In this document: piece by piece, positions 16,179-26,515 of the stretch
Layout: each line of letters opens with the position of its first letter
Numbering within the stretch: the stretch's first letter is position 1
Source: Paulinella micropora
Lineage: Eukaryota > Cercozoa > Imbricatea > Euglyphida
NCBI GenBank assembly: GCA_009731375.1
Contig: BJOX01000039.1
Coordinates: 582,088 to 632,109, forward strand
Direction: 5' to 3'
Length of the DNA stretch: 50,022 bases
Notes under the pieces: model-generated
Seen by the model: only the letters and a program-made list of their open reading frames with translations
What the model was told of the DNA's origin: nothing
Database searches by the model: none
Translations under genes and position numbers: made by a program

Positions 16179-16402
16179 ACCACCACCACCAACACACACA
16201 CACACACACAATTACGCATACAAATGTGTGTGTAATTGTGTGTGTGTGTGTGTTTCTGTTGCTGTAGCTGTTGTTGTTGTTGCTGTTGTTGTTGTTGTTG
16301 CTGCTGCTGCTGTTGCTGATGTTGTGCTTGTGCTGTCGCTTGTGTTGTTGCTTTTGCTGCTGCTGCTGCTGCTGTTGTTGTTGTTGCTGCTGCTGCTGTT
16401 GT

Positions 16403-16433
<31 letters not shown>

Positions 16434-17225
16434 CTTCTTCAACTCTTCCTCTTCTTCTTCTTTTTTCTTCTGCTGCTGCTGCTGCTGCTTCTTCTTTTTC
16501 TTCTTCTTCTCCTCCTCCTTCCCCCCCCCCCCCCCCNNNNNNNNNNNNNNNNNNNNNNNNNNNNNNNNNNNNNNNNNNNNNNNNNNNNNNNNNNNNNNNN
16601 NNNNNNNNNNNNNNNNNNNNNNNNNNNNNNNNNNNNNNNNNNNNNNNNNNNNNNNNNNNNNNNNNNNNNNNNNNNNNNNNNNNNNNNNNNNNNNNNNNNN
16701 NNNNNNNNNNNNNNNNNNNNNNNNNNNNNNNNNNNNNNNNNNNNNNNNNNNNNNNNNNNNNNNNNNNNNNNNNNNNNNNNNNNNNNNNNNNNNNNNNNNN
16801 NNNNNNNNNNNNNNNNNNNNNNNNNNNNNNNNNNNNNNNNNNNNNNNNNNNNNNNNNNNNNNNNNNNNNNNNNNNNNNNNNNNNNNNNNNNNNNNNNNNN
16901 NNNNNNNNNNNNNNNNNNNNNNNNNNNNNNNNNNNNNNNNNNNNNNNNNNNNNNNNNNNNNNNNNNNNNNNNNNNNNNNNCATCCTCCTCCACCTTCTCT
17001 TGTTGTTGCTGCTGCTGTTTTTGTTGCTATTGCTGTTAACGTTGCTGTTGTTGCTGCTGCTGCTGCTGTTGTTGTTGTTGTTGCTGTTGCTGCTGCTGCT
17101 ATCGTTATGTTGTTGCTGTGCTGCTGCTGTTGCTGCTACTGTTGCTGCTGTTGCTGTTGCTGCTGCTCTTATTGTTATTGTTGCTGCTGCTTTTGTTGCT
17201 GTTGTCGCTATTGCTGTTGATGTTC
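16141..17225. repeat. (CA)n/(TG)n and (TGC/TGT)n arrays around a 444-base gap
   Basis: (CA)n at 16141-16210, (TG)n at about 16225-16255, a long degenerate TGY trinucleotide tract, a C homopolymer, N at 16537-16980, then TGY tract to about 17220. Long frames across it encode poly-Cys, Leu or Val and are not proteins. Confidence 0.95.
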
Positions 17226-17339
17226 GCTCCGCTCCTGACCGAAGGCGGCAGCAAGAAAAAAATCACGTCTCAGCAAGCGCGCCTCGCGGGAGGTTGTCAA
17301 TGAACAAAAAGCTGGGTATTATTTAAAAAAATTTATACA

Positions 17340-17905
17340 TGCATATGTTATTTGAAGTGAGCATAATTTACATAAACGCTGCCATTTTTTTTCTGGTTCG
17401 CGTGGAACGTTTAAAAATGCTATTTTTATTTTTTGCTGTTTCTCAGTTAGTTTTGGACTCAGTTTTTGTGTGTGTGTGTGTTTTTAATGTGAACTAAGGG
17501 TAAATGCTGCCATTTTTTTTTTGCTTCGCGTAGAACGTTTGAAAGTACTATTTTTATTTTTTGTTTCTTTTTCGTGTGGTTTTGGACTTAAATTTTTTTT
17601 TTCCTGGGTTTGGTGATGTAAGCTATATCTAAATGCTGTCATTTTTTTTCCTGGTTGCGTTGATGTGAGCTATATGTAAGTGCTGTCATTTTTTTTCCCT
17701 TGTCTAGTTGATGTGAGCTATTTATTACCTAAATGATGTTATTTTTTTCTTGGTTTTGTTGATGTCAGCTATATCTAAGTGTCGCTATTTTCTTTTCTGT
17801 TTGCGTTGATGTGAGCTATACGTAAACGCTGCAATTTTTTTTGTGTTTCGTGTGGAACTGTACATATCGTTAAACGCTGCTATTTTTCTTTCTGCTTCTT
17901 TCTAT
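17340..17905. repeat. Degenerate tandem repeats, ~55-bp and ~120-bp periods
   Basis: Units of the type TGATGTGAGCTATATCTAA followed by GCTGTCATTTTTTTTCC recur at about 17610-17840 about every 55 bases. Earlier, GCTGCCATTTTTTTTCTGG ... GGAACGTTTAAAAATGC occurs twice, near 17380 and 17505. No gene. Confidence 0.8.
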
Positions 17906-17934
17906 TTATATATTTATGTGTTGAAAGGGACGCG

Positions 17935-18295
17935 ATGGAGGTGCAGGGCAGCATGGACGGGGGCGACTTAAGGTAATATTGCTAATGTGAGTCACATGCG
18001 CAAAATTTGATGGATGTATTGTTAGTCGGGAGGAAGAAAAGGAGCAAACTGAGGAGGACCGGAAATAGTTACTCCGGACACTGCAGGGAATCAAAAACGT
18101 GTCAGCCGCTGCTAGGGCCGGTTTACTTGAGCAGGAAAGACTTCTGCCGGTGGGCAAGGGTGCGGGAGGTGACGGCGAGAACCCGATGGAGGAGAATGCA
18201 CTAGATCAAGATGGCAAGAACGTGATCCAGACTGACAGCAAGGCTGCGAATGCAACCAAGAGCACCAAGGTCAGCCCCCCTTGGTTTTCTTGATG
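17935..18295 (+). pseudogene. Two-exon gene fragment of unknown function with in-frame TAG
   Basis: ATG at 17935 opens a short exon (MEVQGSMDGGDL) that joins across a 53-base GT-AG intron (17973-18025) to REEEKEQTEEDRK, then TAG, then about 75 more codons in the same frame, including SAAARAGLLEQERLLPVGKG and a Lys/Thr/Asp-rich end. The intron size matches others nearby. The TAG makes this copy inactive unless an exon boundary avoids it. The 3' end meets, tail to tail, the minus-strand pseudogene ending at 18206. No family is recognised. Confidence 0.4.
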
Positions 18296-19991
18296 GTCGC
18301 CTGCAAAAACACACAAACTATACAGCGATTGCGCACAAATATAATGCTTACCGAAGCTGGACCCGGAATAGCATGCTTGGATACCTTCGCTGGAGGTGCT
18401 GGAGGCGCAGTCTCGAAGCTTCCCTTCCTGCAAAAACAGCCACATGAGTACGCAAAACAAAAGAGAATGTTTGTACCGCGTTCAGCCCTACTGGGATCCT
18501 GCCAGGCTTCTTGCCAGCAGGATGATTAGCCCAGTACTTAGCTCCGTAATCAAAAAGTGGAAACTGCCCAATGCGAAAGGTAGTGGTCAGCTGCGGGATC
18601 GGAAACTTGCCGCCCTCGCGCTTATTGGGCACAACCCAAACCATATTTTCCCCGCAAAACTCTGCAGCGTGATCAACCATCCCTCCAGCCTGTGATGCAG
18701 GCGCCGTCCCATCCAGTAGCTTTGCGCGATGGCCTGTGATGCAGGCGCCGTCCCATCCAGTAGCTTTGCACGATGGGACATAGTCATTTGCCAGATTTGC
18801 CTACCCAGGCTGATAGAATACAGACCTGGGTTTGCTGCGATGATCTTTAGTTCTCAGGATCTGTCGCCTCGTCAACCAGCTCTCCAGCAAACTCCAGGCG
18901 AGGATTCTGATCACCGGCCCATCAGTTCAAACGGAGACCCTCTGTCCCAACTACATCTCCTAGCTTACCGCCGTTGATTGGCTTCGCAAACACCTTGAAA
19001 AAAATCTGAACCTAACTCAGGGTCAGCGTCCCCCACCACTGTACGCAAATCCAATATCCCCCACTCCCACTTAGGCAGAGTAGTGGATCGCCTGGGCCTG
19101 CTGTTGCTGCAAAAATAGATATTTGTGAGTTGTTTCGCTATCAAACTACACTTTGTAATACCTGGATGGTGGTGACGATGTCGCCTGAGATGCGCTGCCA
19201 TCATCGCCAGCAACGACCGCGCGCGCAGGGGAAATAGGTGGACTCCCAGCTGCAGCAGGATAGCCCCTGATATGCACAATCTTCGGAAGGGGTACAGCTT
19301 CAGGCCAAGCATCGTTTGCCGCAAAAAGATGCGGCTCCAAGAGTGGAGTAATGAATTCACTGATGAATTCATCTTTCAGTGCTCCCGGATGATCTTTCCA
19401 GTCTCGCTTTGTAGCTACTGGATCTACATCTGCCTCAAGGCACAAGACAAGGTCAAAAGACCGCTTGCCGTCTGCGCCTGGGGGGTTCTCCCGCACACAT
19501 AGTATCGCACGCTCACCCAGGGTAAAGGAAATGTCAGGCCCTTTACCCTTCGTCAGCTGACGGCCAGGCCTGAGGTGCAGCAAACACATATTCAATTCGG
19601 AACACACAGCAAAGAAATACTACCCAACGCAGATGAGTCTTTCCCCTCCTGCCCACAGGGTCGTCACGTAGCAATCCAAGGACTAAGGTACAGCAAACAA
19701 CAATTATTTTTAGATTTATTCGAGCTTTTACCGTTAGGTGGAGCCCAAGGTCGCTCCAGTACTGCTGACTCAGCAGGGCGAAGTAATCCAAAGCGGAAGT
19801 AGTCGGATTCATGTACGCCAAGACCGTCCTATCACAGCACCTAATCTAACATAGATACAGAATCGCATGTGCATACCCCATCATAATTTCTTCTTTATCC
19901 TCTTGCTTAGCCTTGGGCGGAAACTTACAGTAAAAACGCTTAGTATTTGGCACTTTCCAGTGCAACAAGGAATCAAGCACCCCCCCCCCCC
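18206..19991 (-). pseudogene. Intron-containing gene of unknown function, copy A (inactivated)
   Basis: Same gene as copy B at 20002-21632. Clear exon blocks joined by short GT-AG introns: 19731-19683 (49 bases), 19623-19570 (54 bases) and 19161-19107 (55 bases), with others near 18472-18427 and 18351-18302. Blocks include WSDLGLHLT, GRQLTKGKGPDISFTLGERA, TTLPKWEWGILDLRTVVGDA, VWVVPNKREGGKFPIP and FRIGQFPLFDYGAKYWANHP. Lesions by comparison with copy B: a TAG near 19850, an extra T in a T-run near 19007 that shifts frame, a TGA in the block before GWAGDQNPRL, and an altered SxNY block. The 5' end is cut by the gap at 19992. Function unknown; no transmembrane or catalytic motif seen. Confidence 0.6.
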
Positions 19992-20001
19992 NNNNNNNNN
20001 N
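19992..20001. other. 10-N gap at the junction of two duplicated copies
   Basis: Preceded by a C homopolymer. Copy A loses its 5' end here and copy B its 3' end, so the junction between the tandem copies has not been sequenced. Confidence 1.
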
Positions 20002-21632
20002 TTCCTGCAAAAACAGCCATATGAGTACGCAAAACAAAAAGAGAATGTTTGTTCCGCATTCAACACTACTGGGATCCTTCCAGGCTTCTTGCCAGCAGGA
20101 TGATTAGCCCAGTACTTAGCTCCGTAATCAAAAAGTGGAAACTGCCCAATGCGAAAGGTAGTGGTCAGCTGCGGGATCGGAAACTTCCCGCCCTCGCGCT
20201 TATTGGGCACAACCCAAACCATATTTTCCCCGCAAAACTCTGCAGCGTGATCAACCATCCCTCCCGCCTGTGATGCAGGCGCCGTCCCATCCAGTAGCTT
20301 TGCGCGATGGGACATAGTCATTCGCCAGATTTTCCTACCCAGGCTGATAGAATACAGACCTGGGTTTGCTGCGATGATCTTGTAGTTTTCTGAGTCAGGA
20401 TCTGTCGCCTCGTCAACTATCTCTCCAGCAAACTCCAGGCGAGGATTCTGATCACCGGCCCATCCGTTCAAACGGAGACTCTCTGTCCCAATGAGTGTCA
20501 TCTCCTAGCTTACCGCCGTTGATTGGCTTCGCATACACCTTGAAAAAATCTGAACCTAACTCAGGGTCAGCGTCCCCCACCACTGTACGCAGATCCAATA
20601 TCCCCCACTCCCACTTAGGCAGAGTAGTAGATCGCCTGGGTCTGCTGTTGCTGCAAAAATAGATATGTGTGAGTTGTTTCGCTATCAAACTACACTTGGT
20701 AATACCTGGATGGTAGTGACGATGTCGCCTGAGATGCGCTGCCATTATCGCCAGCAACGACCGCGCGCGCAGGGGAAATAGGTGGACTCCCAGCGGGATG
20801 GCCCCTGATATGCACAATCTTCGGAAGGGGTACAGCTTCAGGCCAAGCATGGTTTGCCGCAAAAACATGCGGCGCCAAGAGTGGATTAATGAATTCATTG
20901 ATGAATTCATCTTTCAGTGCTCCCAGATGATCTTTCCAGTCTCGCTTTGTTGCTACTGGATCTACATCTGCCTCAAGGCAGAAGACAAGGTCAAAAGACC
21001 GCTTGCCGTCTGCGCCTGGGGGGTTCTCCCTCACACATAGTATCGCACGCTCACCCAGGGTAAAGGAAATGTCAGGCCCTTTACCCTTCGTCAGCTAACG
21101 GCCAGGTCTGAGGTGCAGCAAACACATATTCAATTCAGAACACACAGCAAAGAAATACTACCCAACGCAGATGAATCTTTCCCCTCCTGCCCACAGGGTC
21201 GTCACGTAGCAATCCAAGGACTAAGGTACAGCAAACAACAATTATTTTTAGATTTATTCGAGCTTTTACCGTTAGGTGGAGCCCAAGGTCGCTTCAGTAC
21301 TGCTGACTCAGCAGGGCGAAGTAATCCAAAGCGGAAGTAGTCGGATTCATGTACGCCAAGACAGTCCTATCACAGCACCTAATATAATACAGATACAGAA
21401 TCGCATGTGCATACCCCATCATAATTTCTTCTTTATCCTCTTGCTTAGCCTTGGGCGGAAATTTACAGTAAAAACGCTTAGTGTTTGGCACTTTCCAGTG
21501 CAACAAGGAATCAAGCAACACCCCCGATTCGCTAATGTAGTGTAGCTCGCGACCAAACATGCCACTCCGCGTTCCAGCCTTCTTGTCCTTGCTGTTCTTT
21601 TCAGCCTTGCTAAAGGGGGAAATCATAATCAC
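20002..21632 (-). pseudogene. Intron-containing gene of unknown function, copy B (inactivated)
   Basis: Near-identical to copy A with an offset of about 1.58 kb. It keeps the 5' exon (from about 21632: MFGRELHYISESG, then LLHWKVPNTKRFYCKFPPKA) missing from copy A. Introns at 21161-21108 (54 bases) and 20705-20651 (55 bases) align with those of copy A. Its lesions differ from copy A: TGG to TGA (near 21293), CAG to TAG just after intron 21161-21108, and a frame change near 20505. The 3' end stops at the gap, just past a predicted intron acceptor. Because the two copies are broken at different places, a functional version existed at duplication or exists elsewhere. Confidence 0.6.
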
Positions 21633-21665
21633 AAGCCTGGCTGTCGCTGCCCACCATGCTCAGTT

Positions 21666-22248
21666 ATGAGGCTTAAGCAACTAGAAGCAAATGCAGGGGG
21701 CGGAGCAAAAGTGAAAACACCGAAGAAGCCAGGGAAAGCTAGCCCAGTGCAATCTAAGAGTGATGAAGAGTCAGTAGAGGAGTCGGTAGAGGAAAGTGAG
21801 AGCGAGGAGGAGGTAGTAGAGGAAAAACGTAAGAGGTCGCGTCGCGGCAAAGGAAAAGCCGAAGGTGAGCCAAAGGGTGGTCGCAAGCGCGGCACTAAAA
21901 GCGTGAGGAAAAGCAAAGCCATGGGCAGGGCTGCCAATGCCCTGTTTGCAAGCCCCCGCAGGCGCCGTACGGAGAGGGGTGTATGTGCCCTAAGTGCGTG
22001 CCGCCAGAGCGCGTGCCCGATCGGCCGCAACACAAGGATGCTCATGATAAAGGGTCCTTGTGTTATGCGTGCCGCCCCAAGCATGGGGCAGGCTGTGTTT
22101 GCGACCTGTGTCTTGCTCATCCCCCTCCTCACCCCCAGGGATGCTATTGCACAGAATGCACTGAGCCACAGCAGCACAACCGCAACTCTATGCAGCTTGC
22201 AATTGCACCGCGGTTTTGCTACCCCCAATGGGAGGGCTGCCGTTGCTA
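21666..22248 (+). pseudogene. Basic, Cys-rich protein with tandem CxxC / GCxCxxC zinc-binding motifs (frame change)
   Basis: ATG 21666 opens a frame with a Ser/Glu-rich acidic stretch (SDEESVEESVEESESEEE) then a Lys/Arg-rich stretch. Near 21930 the meaningful frame shifts by one base to CPVCKPPQ...GCMCPKC, LCYACRPKHGAGCVCDLC and QGCYCTECTEP, ending at TAG 22246-22248. Two and a half repeats of CxxC then GCxCxxC look like structural zinc sites. The original frame also stays open to 22370, but as composition without motifs. The order acidic, basic, zinc cluster suggests a nucleic-acid or chromatin-binding protein; this is inferred. It is divergent from copy B with only about 33 bases between starts. 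Confidence 0.45.
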
Positions 22249-22370
22249 GCTGCTTCTCTGGCAGAATCAATCAGCGGCAGAATAGTGGGAATGCTCTCTC
22301 CGCATTTCTCGCCACAACCAGCAATCAGGCAACTAACTTCATCAGCTACTTAGCGAACGGGGGGAAATAA

Positions 22371-22989
22371 ACTTTGCATCGTGATCAATCAAGGTTGCGG
22401 GTGGGTGGACTGGTTTCACTGCCGCAATGAACGAAAATACATAGAGTTAAGTTTTTCTTCTTTACTCTGCTCTGAATTTCATAATTTAGGTGTTTCCGCG
22501 CGAGAAAGCATGCTTAGATGCTATATTTTGCCTTGTGCAGCACAGGACTGCTGCAGTAGATGCAGGTGGCAGTCGGGGGTGGGAGGAATCGCGTCACGCT
22601 GTAACATCAGATGCATTGTGAGCAGCACTGGACTTATGTTTTTTAGGTGCAGGCAGCTGTCGGGTGTGGCGGCTGGCTCCAAGTGCCACTATAAGCGGAA
22701 ATTATGCGGAAATTATGTGGAAAATTGGATGTTTATTAGCTTAAAAGAGTTTTCATGTGTTTTTCTTTAGAATTCATCTTGAAATAGCTATAGGGTTACA
22801 TATCATCATGACTTGACTATGTACTTGCACCGGTAGCAATTGCGTGCTAAAATAGTTTTTTTTGCTGCTGACTATATCATAACTTTAAGTCATATTGCGG
22901 CCTAAACTTTTTTTTGTAAAAATAAATTATTTTACTTAAATATCAATTATTCTTAATATTAATATTTGAACATATCCGGAAGATTGCTG
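22371..22989. other. Non-coding right subterminal part of the 11.6-kb element
   Basis: No supported gene. AT-rich from about 22840, with a stem-loop (ATTGCTGC / GCAGCAAT, 5-base loop) at 22983-23003 next to the right terminal repeat. Confidence 0.6.
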
Positions 22990-23045
22990 CGCATTGCAGC
23001 AATCCTTACGACCTACGACCAACCGGCCCCTACTCCGTTGAACTG
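22990..23045 (-). repeat. Right terminal inverted repeat
   Basis: Ends CCCCTACTCCGTTGAACTG, the reverse complement of the left end at 11457. Adjacent to the stem-loop at 22983-23003. Confidence 0.75.
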
Positions 23046-23221
23046 GGTCATGCGAAATAACCCACTAGCAAAGCAGTTTCGTACTGTTACAGAACAACTA
23101 AAAAGGATATAAGAACACAGGAGTTTACATACCAAATTTACAAGTTGTGCTTCAAGCAGACGACGTGCCATCTGAAGCTGCAGTCCACCAAAAACGCTGG
23201 GCACCACTTCAGGTAATATAA
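23046..23221 (+). pseudogene. Helitron replicase-helicase fragment, 3' continuation
   Basis: Directly after the right terminal repeat the reading resumes as VMRNNPLAKQFRTVTEQLKR and, after a one-base frame change near 23107, NLQVVLQADDVPSEAAV. Both fit the Helitron_like_N region, where an NPxxxxFR block is followed by LRLVIxADD. It continues the fragment ending at 11456. The coding stops at about 23221, where degenerate GATA sequence begins, so Rep and helicase domains are not in the window. Confidence 0.7.
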
Positions 23222-23406
23222 ATATGCATGACTATGTACGATAGATACAAAAACACATAGGCTGAAATAGATAGGTAAATAGATAAGTAGGTAAATGGTA
23301 AATAGAAAAACATAGGTAAAAAAAAAGGTAGATAGAAAAATAGAAAGATTGAAAAGCAGATAGATTATAAAAATAGAAATACAGAAAGATAGATAGATAG
23401 ATAGAT
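23222..23406. repeat. Degenerate GATA/GGTA/GAAA microsatellite
   Basis: Mutated tetranucleotide tract ending in GATAGATAGATAGAT at the 5' LTR; the pure (GATA)n on the other side of the element starts at 33306. Confidence 0.9.
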
Positions 23407-23653
23407 TGTAGGCATCACCCCCCGGATAGCCGGTAAAAAATATCCTTTTTCTGGTGTCAGGTGCACCTAGTTTTTTCCCATTATTTTCAATATCGTTTGG
23501 CCGGATTTGACCTAATGCCATTTTAACCTTGGTCTGTTGCCGCTTTCTTTTCGGCTTCACTGAGCTAATATAACGAGACATCATTCTCTTTTGGGGATTT
23601 GTGTCTGGTTGTATTACCGACTTTTTATTGAGCTATCTTCGGGGATTGTAACA
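23407..23653 (+). repeat. 5' LTR, copy 1
   Basis: Starts TGTAGGCATCACCCCCCGG and ends GGGGATTGTAACA. Same length as the 3' LTR, with two differences at about position 34-38, one near 50 and one near 137 of the LTR. About 99% of the matching is uninterrupted. Confidence 0.95.
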
Positions 23654-23654
23654 T

Positions 23655-23668
23655 TGGAGTCACCAGCA
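23655..23668 (+). promoter_or_regulatory. Primer binding site
   Basis: TGGAGTCACCAGCA begins one base after the 5' LTR, starts with TGG (complement of tRNA CCA) and is conserved in copy 2. The tRNA species cannot be assigned by eye. Confidence 0.7.
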
Positions 23669-24414
23669 CAAGGCTGATTTCTTTTCTGGCTTGTTTTTGG
23701 AACAGCAGAAAGAAAAATTGGACAGACCTATCTCTTCTGAGTAGGTGTTCCAAAAAACAAATACTCCAGCACATCCCCACACAGCTCTTTTTGCAAAACT
23801 AGACGTCTAGGCGTTTGTGAGTAGGTGTCTCAGTACCCTCTCCACAGCCTGTATCTGTGTCCTCACAAGGAGGCCAGACACCAGACCTCGTAGCTGTTCT
23901 TTTGTTCTCTCTTGAGACAGAGACAGAGTAGGTCAACAGACGTACAAACAAACACTCACAGTTACAAACAAACTTGAAGGACACGAGCGTAGTACTCTAC
24001 CTTTCAAGTCTGTGCACTTTGTTGCCTCTCAAACCACACACATCAGAGTATTTTTGCAAATCTCTGACTGTCTTTCGACAATAGGTCTGAACAAGTGTCA
24101 GACGACAAGTCGACTTCTCAAGGAGTGCTTCTCTAGCCTCTTTGACATTATCTGTACATAGGTCCTCGTACCTCATAACAGATACAACAACAAAAAGAGA
24201 AAAAGAAAAGAGGAGTGGAGAAGGAGATCAAATTTTCCGATAAAGTCGTACAGATTACTTCTCTCTCAAAAAAAAAAAACACATAAGACATAGAGGTGAG
24301 ACGCTCTCTCTCTATACTGTCTTTTCGTTTTTTCTCTCTATTCGTTCCTCATAGACGAACAGAGCAATTACTGGGTAGAAACAACTCTGTCTCATCCGTA
24401 TTCCTTCAGCATCC
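23669..24414 (+). other. Retrotransposon leader (5' UTR), copy 1
   Basis: About 750 bases without a long frame, strongly conserved with 47772-48521 of copy 2. Such leaders usually hold packaging and initiation signals; none was delimited. Confidence 0.8.
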
Positions 24415-26440
24415 ATGTCTACTAGGTCTGAAGACTGGCAGGAAGGAGGGGGGGAGAGTGAGCGAACCCCAGGAAACGAAGAGGAGTTCGTTGACTCTCA
24501 TGCAGAAGGAGGAGATCTGGCACCTTCCTTTGACACAGGAGGAGCAGAGAATCAATTTTTTACTGCGCCTTCCTTTGACACAGGAGGAGCAGAGGAAGTC
24601 GAGGAGGAGCAGAAGGGAGGAGAGGAAGCGAGGTTTGTGGCCGAATATGGCAAACTAAGTTTGAAGGAGTTTGAGGAGAAGAAAGGGAAGGATGAGGCCT
24701 ATAAATGGCTATACATTCCCCAAGAAATGCGATGGGGACAACCCTTGAAGAAGGAGGACATCTGTTACCCTCTCCCAAGGCAAGCTCTGCCTCTGGCAGA
24801 ATTCCTCAGAGACGACGGTGCACAGTTACAGGTGCAACATGTCTCATTTGGGGACAATATGTCTTTACTGGAGCTACTCGACCTCTCATGGACAGTGTTT
24901 GAGTGTGCTATACTCTTTGAGTACCAGACTGGAAAGACTGTGNNNNNNNNNNNNNNNNNNNNNNNNNNNNNNNNNNNNNNNNNNNNNNNNNNNNNNNNNN
25001 NNNNNNNNNNNNNNNNNNNNNNNNNNNNNNNNNNNNNNNNNNNNNNNNNNNNNNNNNNNNNNNNNNNNNNNNNNNNNNNNNNNNNNNNNNNNNNNNNNNN
25101 NNNNNNNNNNNNNNNNNNNNNNNNNNNNNNNNNNNNNNNNNNNNNNNNNNNNNNNNNNNNNNNNNNNNNNNNNNNNNNNNNNNNNNNNNNNNNNNNNNNN
25201 NNNNNNNNNNNNNNNNNNNNNNNNNNNNNNNNNNNNNNNNNNNNNNNNNNNNNNNNNNNNNNNNNNNNNNNNNNNNNNNNNNNNNNNNNNNNNNNNNNNN
25301 NNNNNNNNNNNNNNNNNNNNNNNNNNNNNNNNNNNNNNNNNNNNNNNNNNNNNNNNNNNNNNNNNNNNNNNNNNNNNNNNNNNNNNNNNNNNNNNNNNNN
25401 NNNNNTGCACGGTGCCAGTTGCCGTCCTCTTGCAATACTTTAAAACTCATGGGTATCAGCACCTGTGCTTGAGATTTTTCAAGAGGTTTGAGATTTTTCA
25501 AGAGGTGAACGAAGGGCTGGGCATTGGCACGAGGTTGGCAGCGATCCTCACTGAGGTCAGCGCCAAGTACTGGCTCTTTTATAGCCGGAAGTCTATCATT
25601 TTGTACTTCCTGAGTGCTTTGTGTACACGACACCCGAGCAAGCTCGCAAGGATCATACAGTCCTGTCCGACCTTCACGGCGGTGAAGACGGCGGATTTTT
25701 TAGAAACGAATATATACGAGAGGACTGTAGCGGCTACTCCGCCGGGCGACCTGTTCAAGGAGGTGCTCGACGCGTGTTCCGAATTGGACACGGCCACCGA
25801 GTCATTCTCCAGTGCCGCGACACAGGGGGTTGGAGGTGCTCAAGCAGCACATGCAACTCGAACGGCAGGTCTCAAGAGGGGGAGAGATGAGCCGACGCCG
25901 TGCTACCGCTATTTTTCATACATGGCGTGTAAGCATGAGGCACAGAAAGGAGTAGGCAATTGCCTCTTCAGCCACGACTCTCTTGATGATAGGCAGCGAA
26001 ATCTTTTCCTTAGAGAGCTCGAAGGCATGAAAAAGACCATGTACGCCATGTACAAGAAGGAGTTGGAGGAGGGGAGGTGGAATGCGAATATGGTCTCGGA
26101 TGCGGAGTTCCGGGAGGCCATCATTTACTTCCTTGACAGAATGAAGAGAAGGGAGAAGAGAGAGACATCGGGCCGATCAAAGGCGCCGACTAGAGGAGGA
26201 GGAGAGACGAGAGGATCGTCACGAGGGTCCCGAGGGACACCAAGAGGGGCGGCACCACGAGGACGAGGCTTTCGTGGAAGGGGAGGACGGACCCCAGCGC
26301 GCCCTCCCAGAGGACACGGATACTGGAATTATAGCACCAGTTCCAGCTCCAACTACCCCCAGCAAGCTTATACCGCTACGGAGGGGGGACGTCAAGACGA
26401 AGACACCGGCTCAGGTGAGCGTGTTGTCGTCGTAGACTGA
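24415..26440 (+). CDS. gag: Gag polyprotein (contains a 463-N gap)
   Basis: ATG 24415 is placed by comparison with copy 2 (48522). An acidic N-terminal region is followed by a conserved block (FVAEYG, EAYKWL, QLQVQHVSFGDNMSLLELLD), then the gap 24943-25405. The C-terminal part has a CCCH-type zinc finger rather than the CCHC knuckle usual in retroelements (CYRYFSYMACKHEAQKG then CLFSHD, about 25900-25980) and an Arg/Gly-rich tail. It ends at TGA 26438-26440. The two sides are out of frame across the N run as drawn. In copy 2 the same interval is 945 bases (49046-49990), a multiple of three, so the gap is mis-sized and the ORF is probably continuous. Confidence 0.9.
24943..25405. other. Assembly gap (463 N) in gag
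   Basis: Flanks align to copy 2 at 49045 and 49991, which implies about 945 missing bases. Confidence 1.
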
Positions 26441-26443
26441 CGG
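26438..26443 (+). promoter_or_regulatory. Candidate stop-codon readthrough site between gag and pol (UGA CGG)
   Basis: Gag ends in TGA followed directly by CGG. The next 75 bases to the first Met of Pol are open in the same frame as Gag, so gag and pol are one frame divided by one stop. UGA followed by CGG is a known leaky context in several plant viruses, and gammaretroviruses use in-frame readthrough. The alternative is separate initiation at ATG 26516. Confidence 0.55.
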
Positions 26444-26515
26444 GAGGAGAAGAGAGAGGAAAAGAAGAGAGAGAAGGAGATAAAAACTGTTCTTTTTAAT
26501 CCGACAGTCACAGTT

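Noticed and set aside
15790-17326. Very long frames across 16.1-17.3 kb as a large protein
   Set aside because: Cross 444 N and TGY repeat; only the first ~115 codons have normal composition.
21983-22249. Independent 88-codon Cys-rich gene
   Set aside because: Its Cys motif starts upstream of the Met at 21983, so the start is internal; merged with the frame from 21666.
23138-23584. Minus-strand frame with membrane-like hydrophobic stretch
   Set aside because: Antisense of the LTR and of degenerate GATA repeat; recurs at each LTR (32922, 47146) because the LTR antisense is open.
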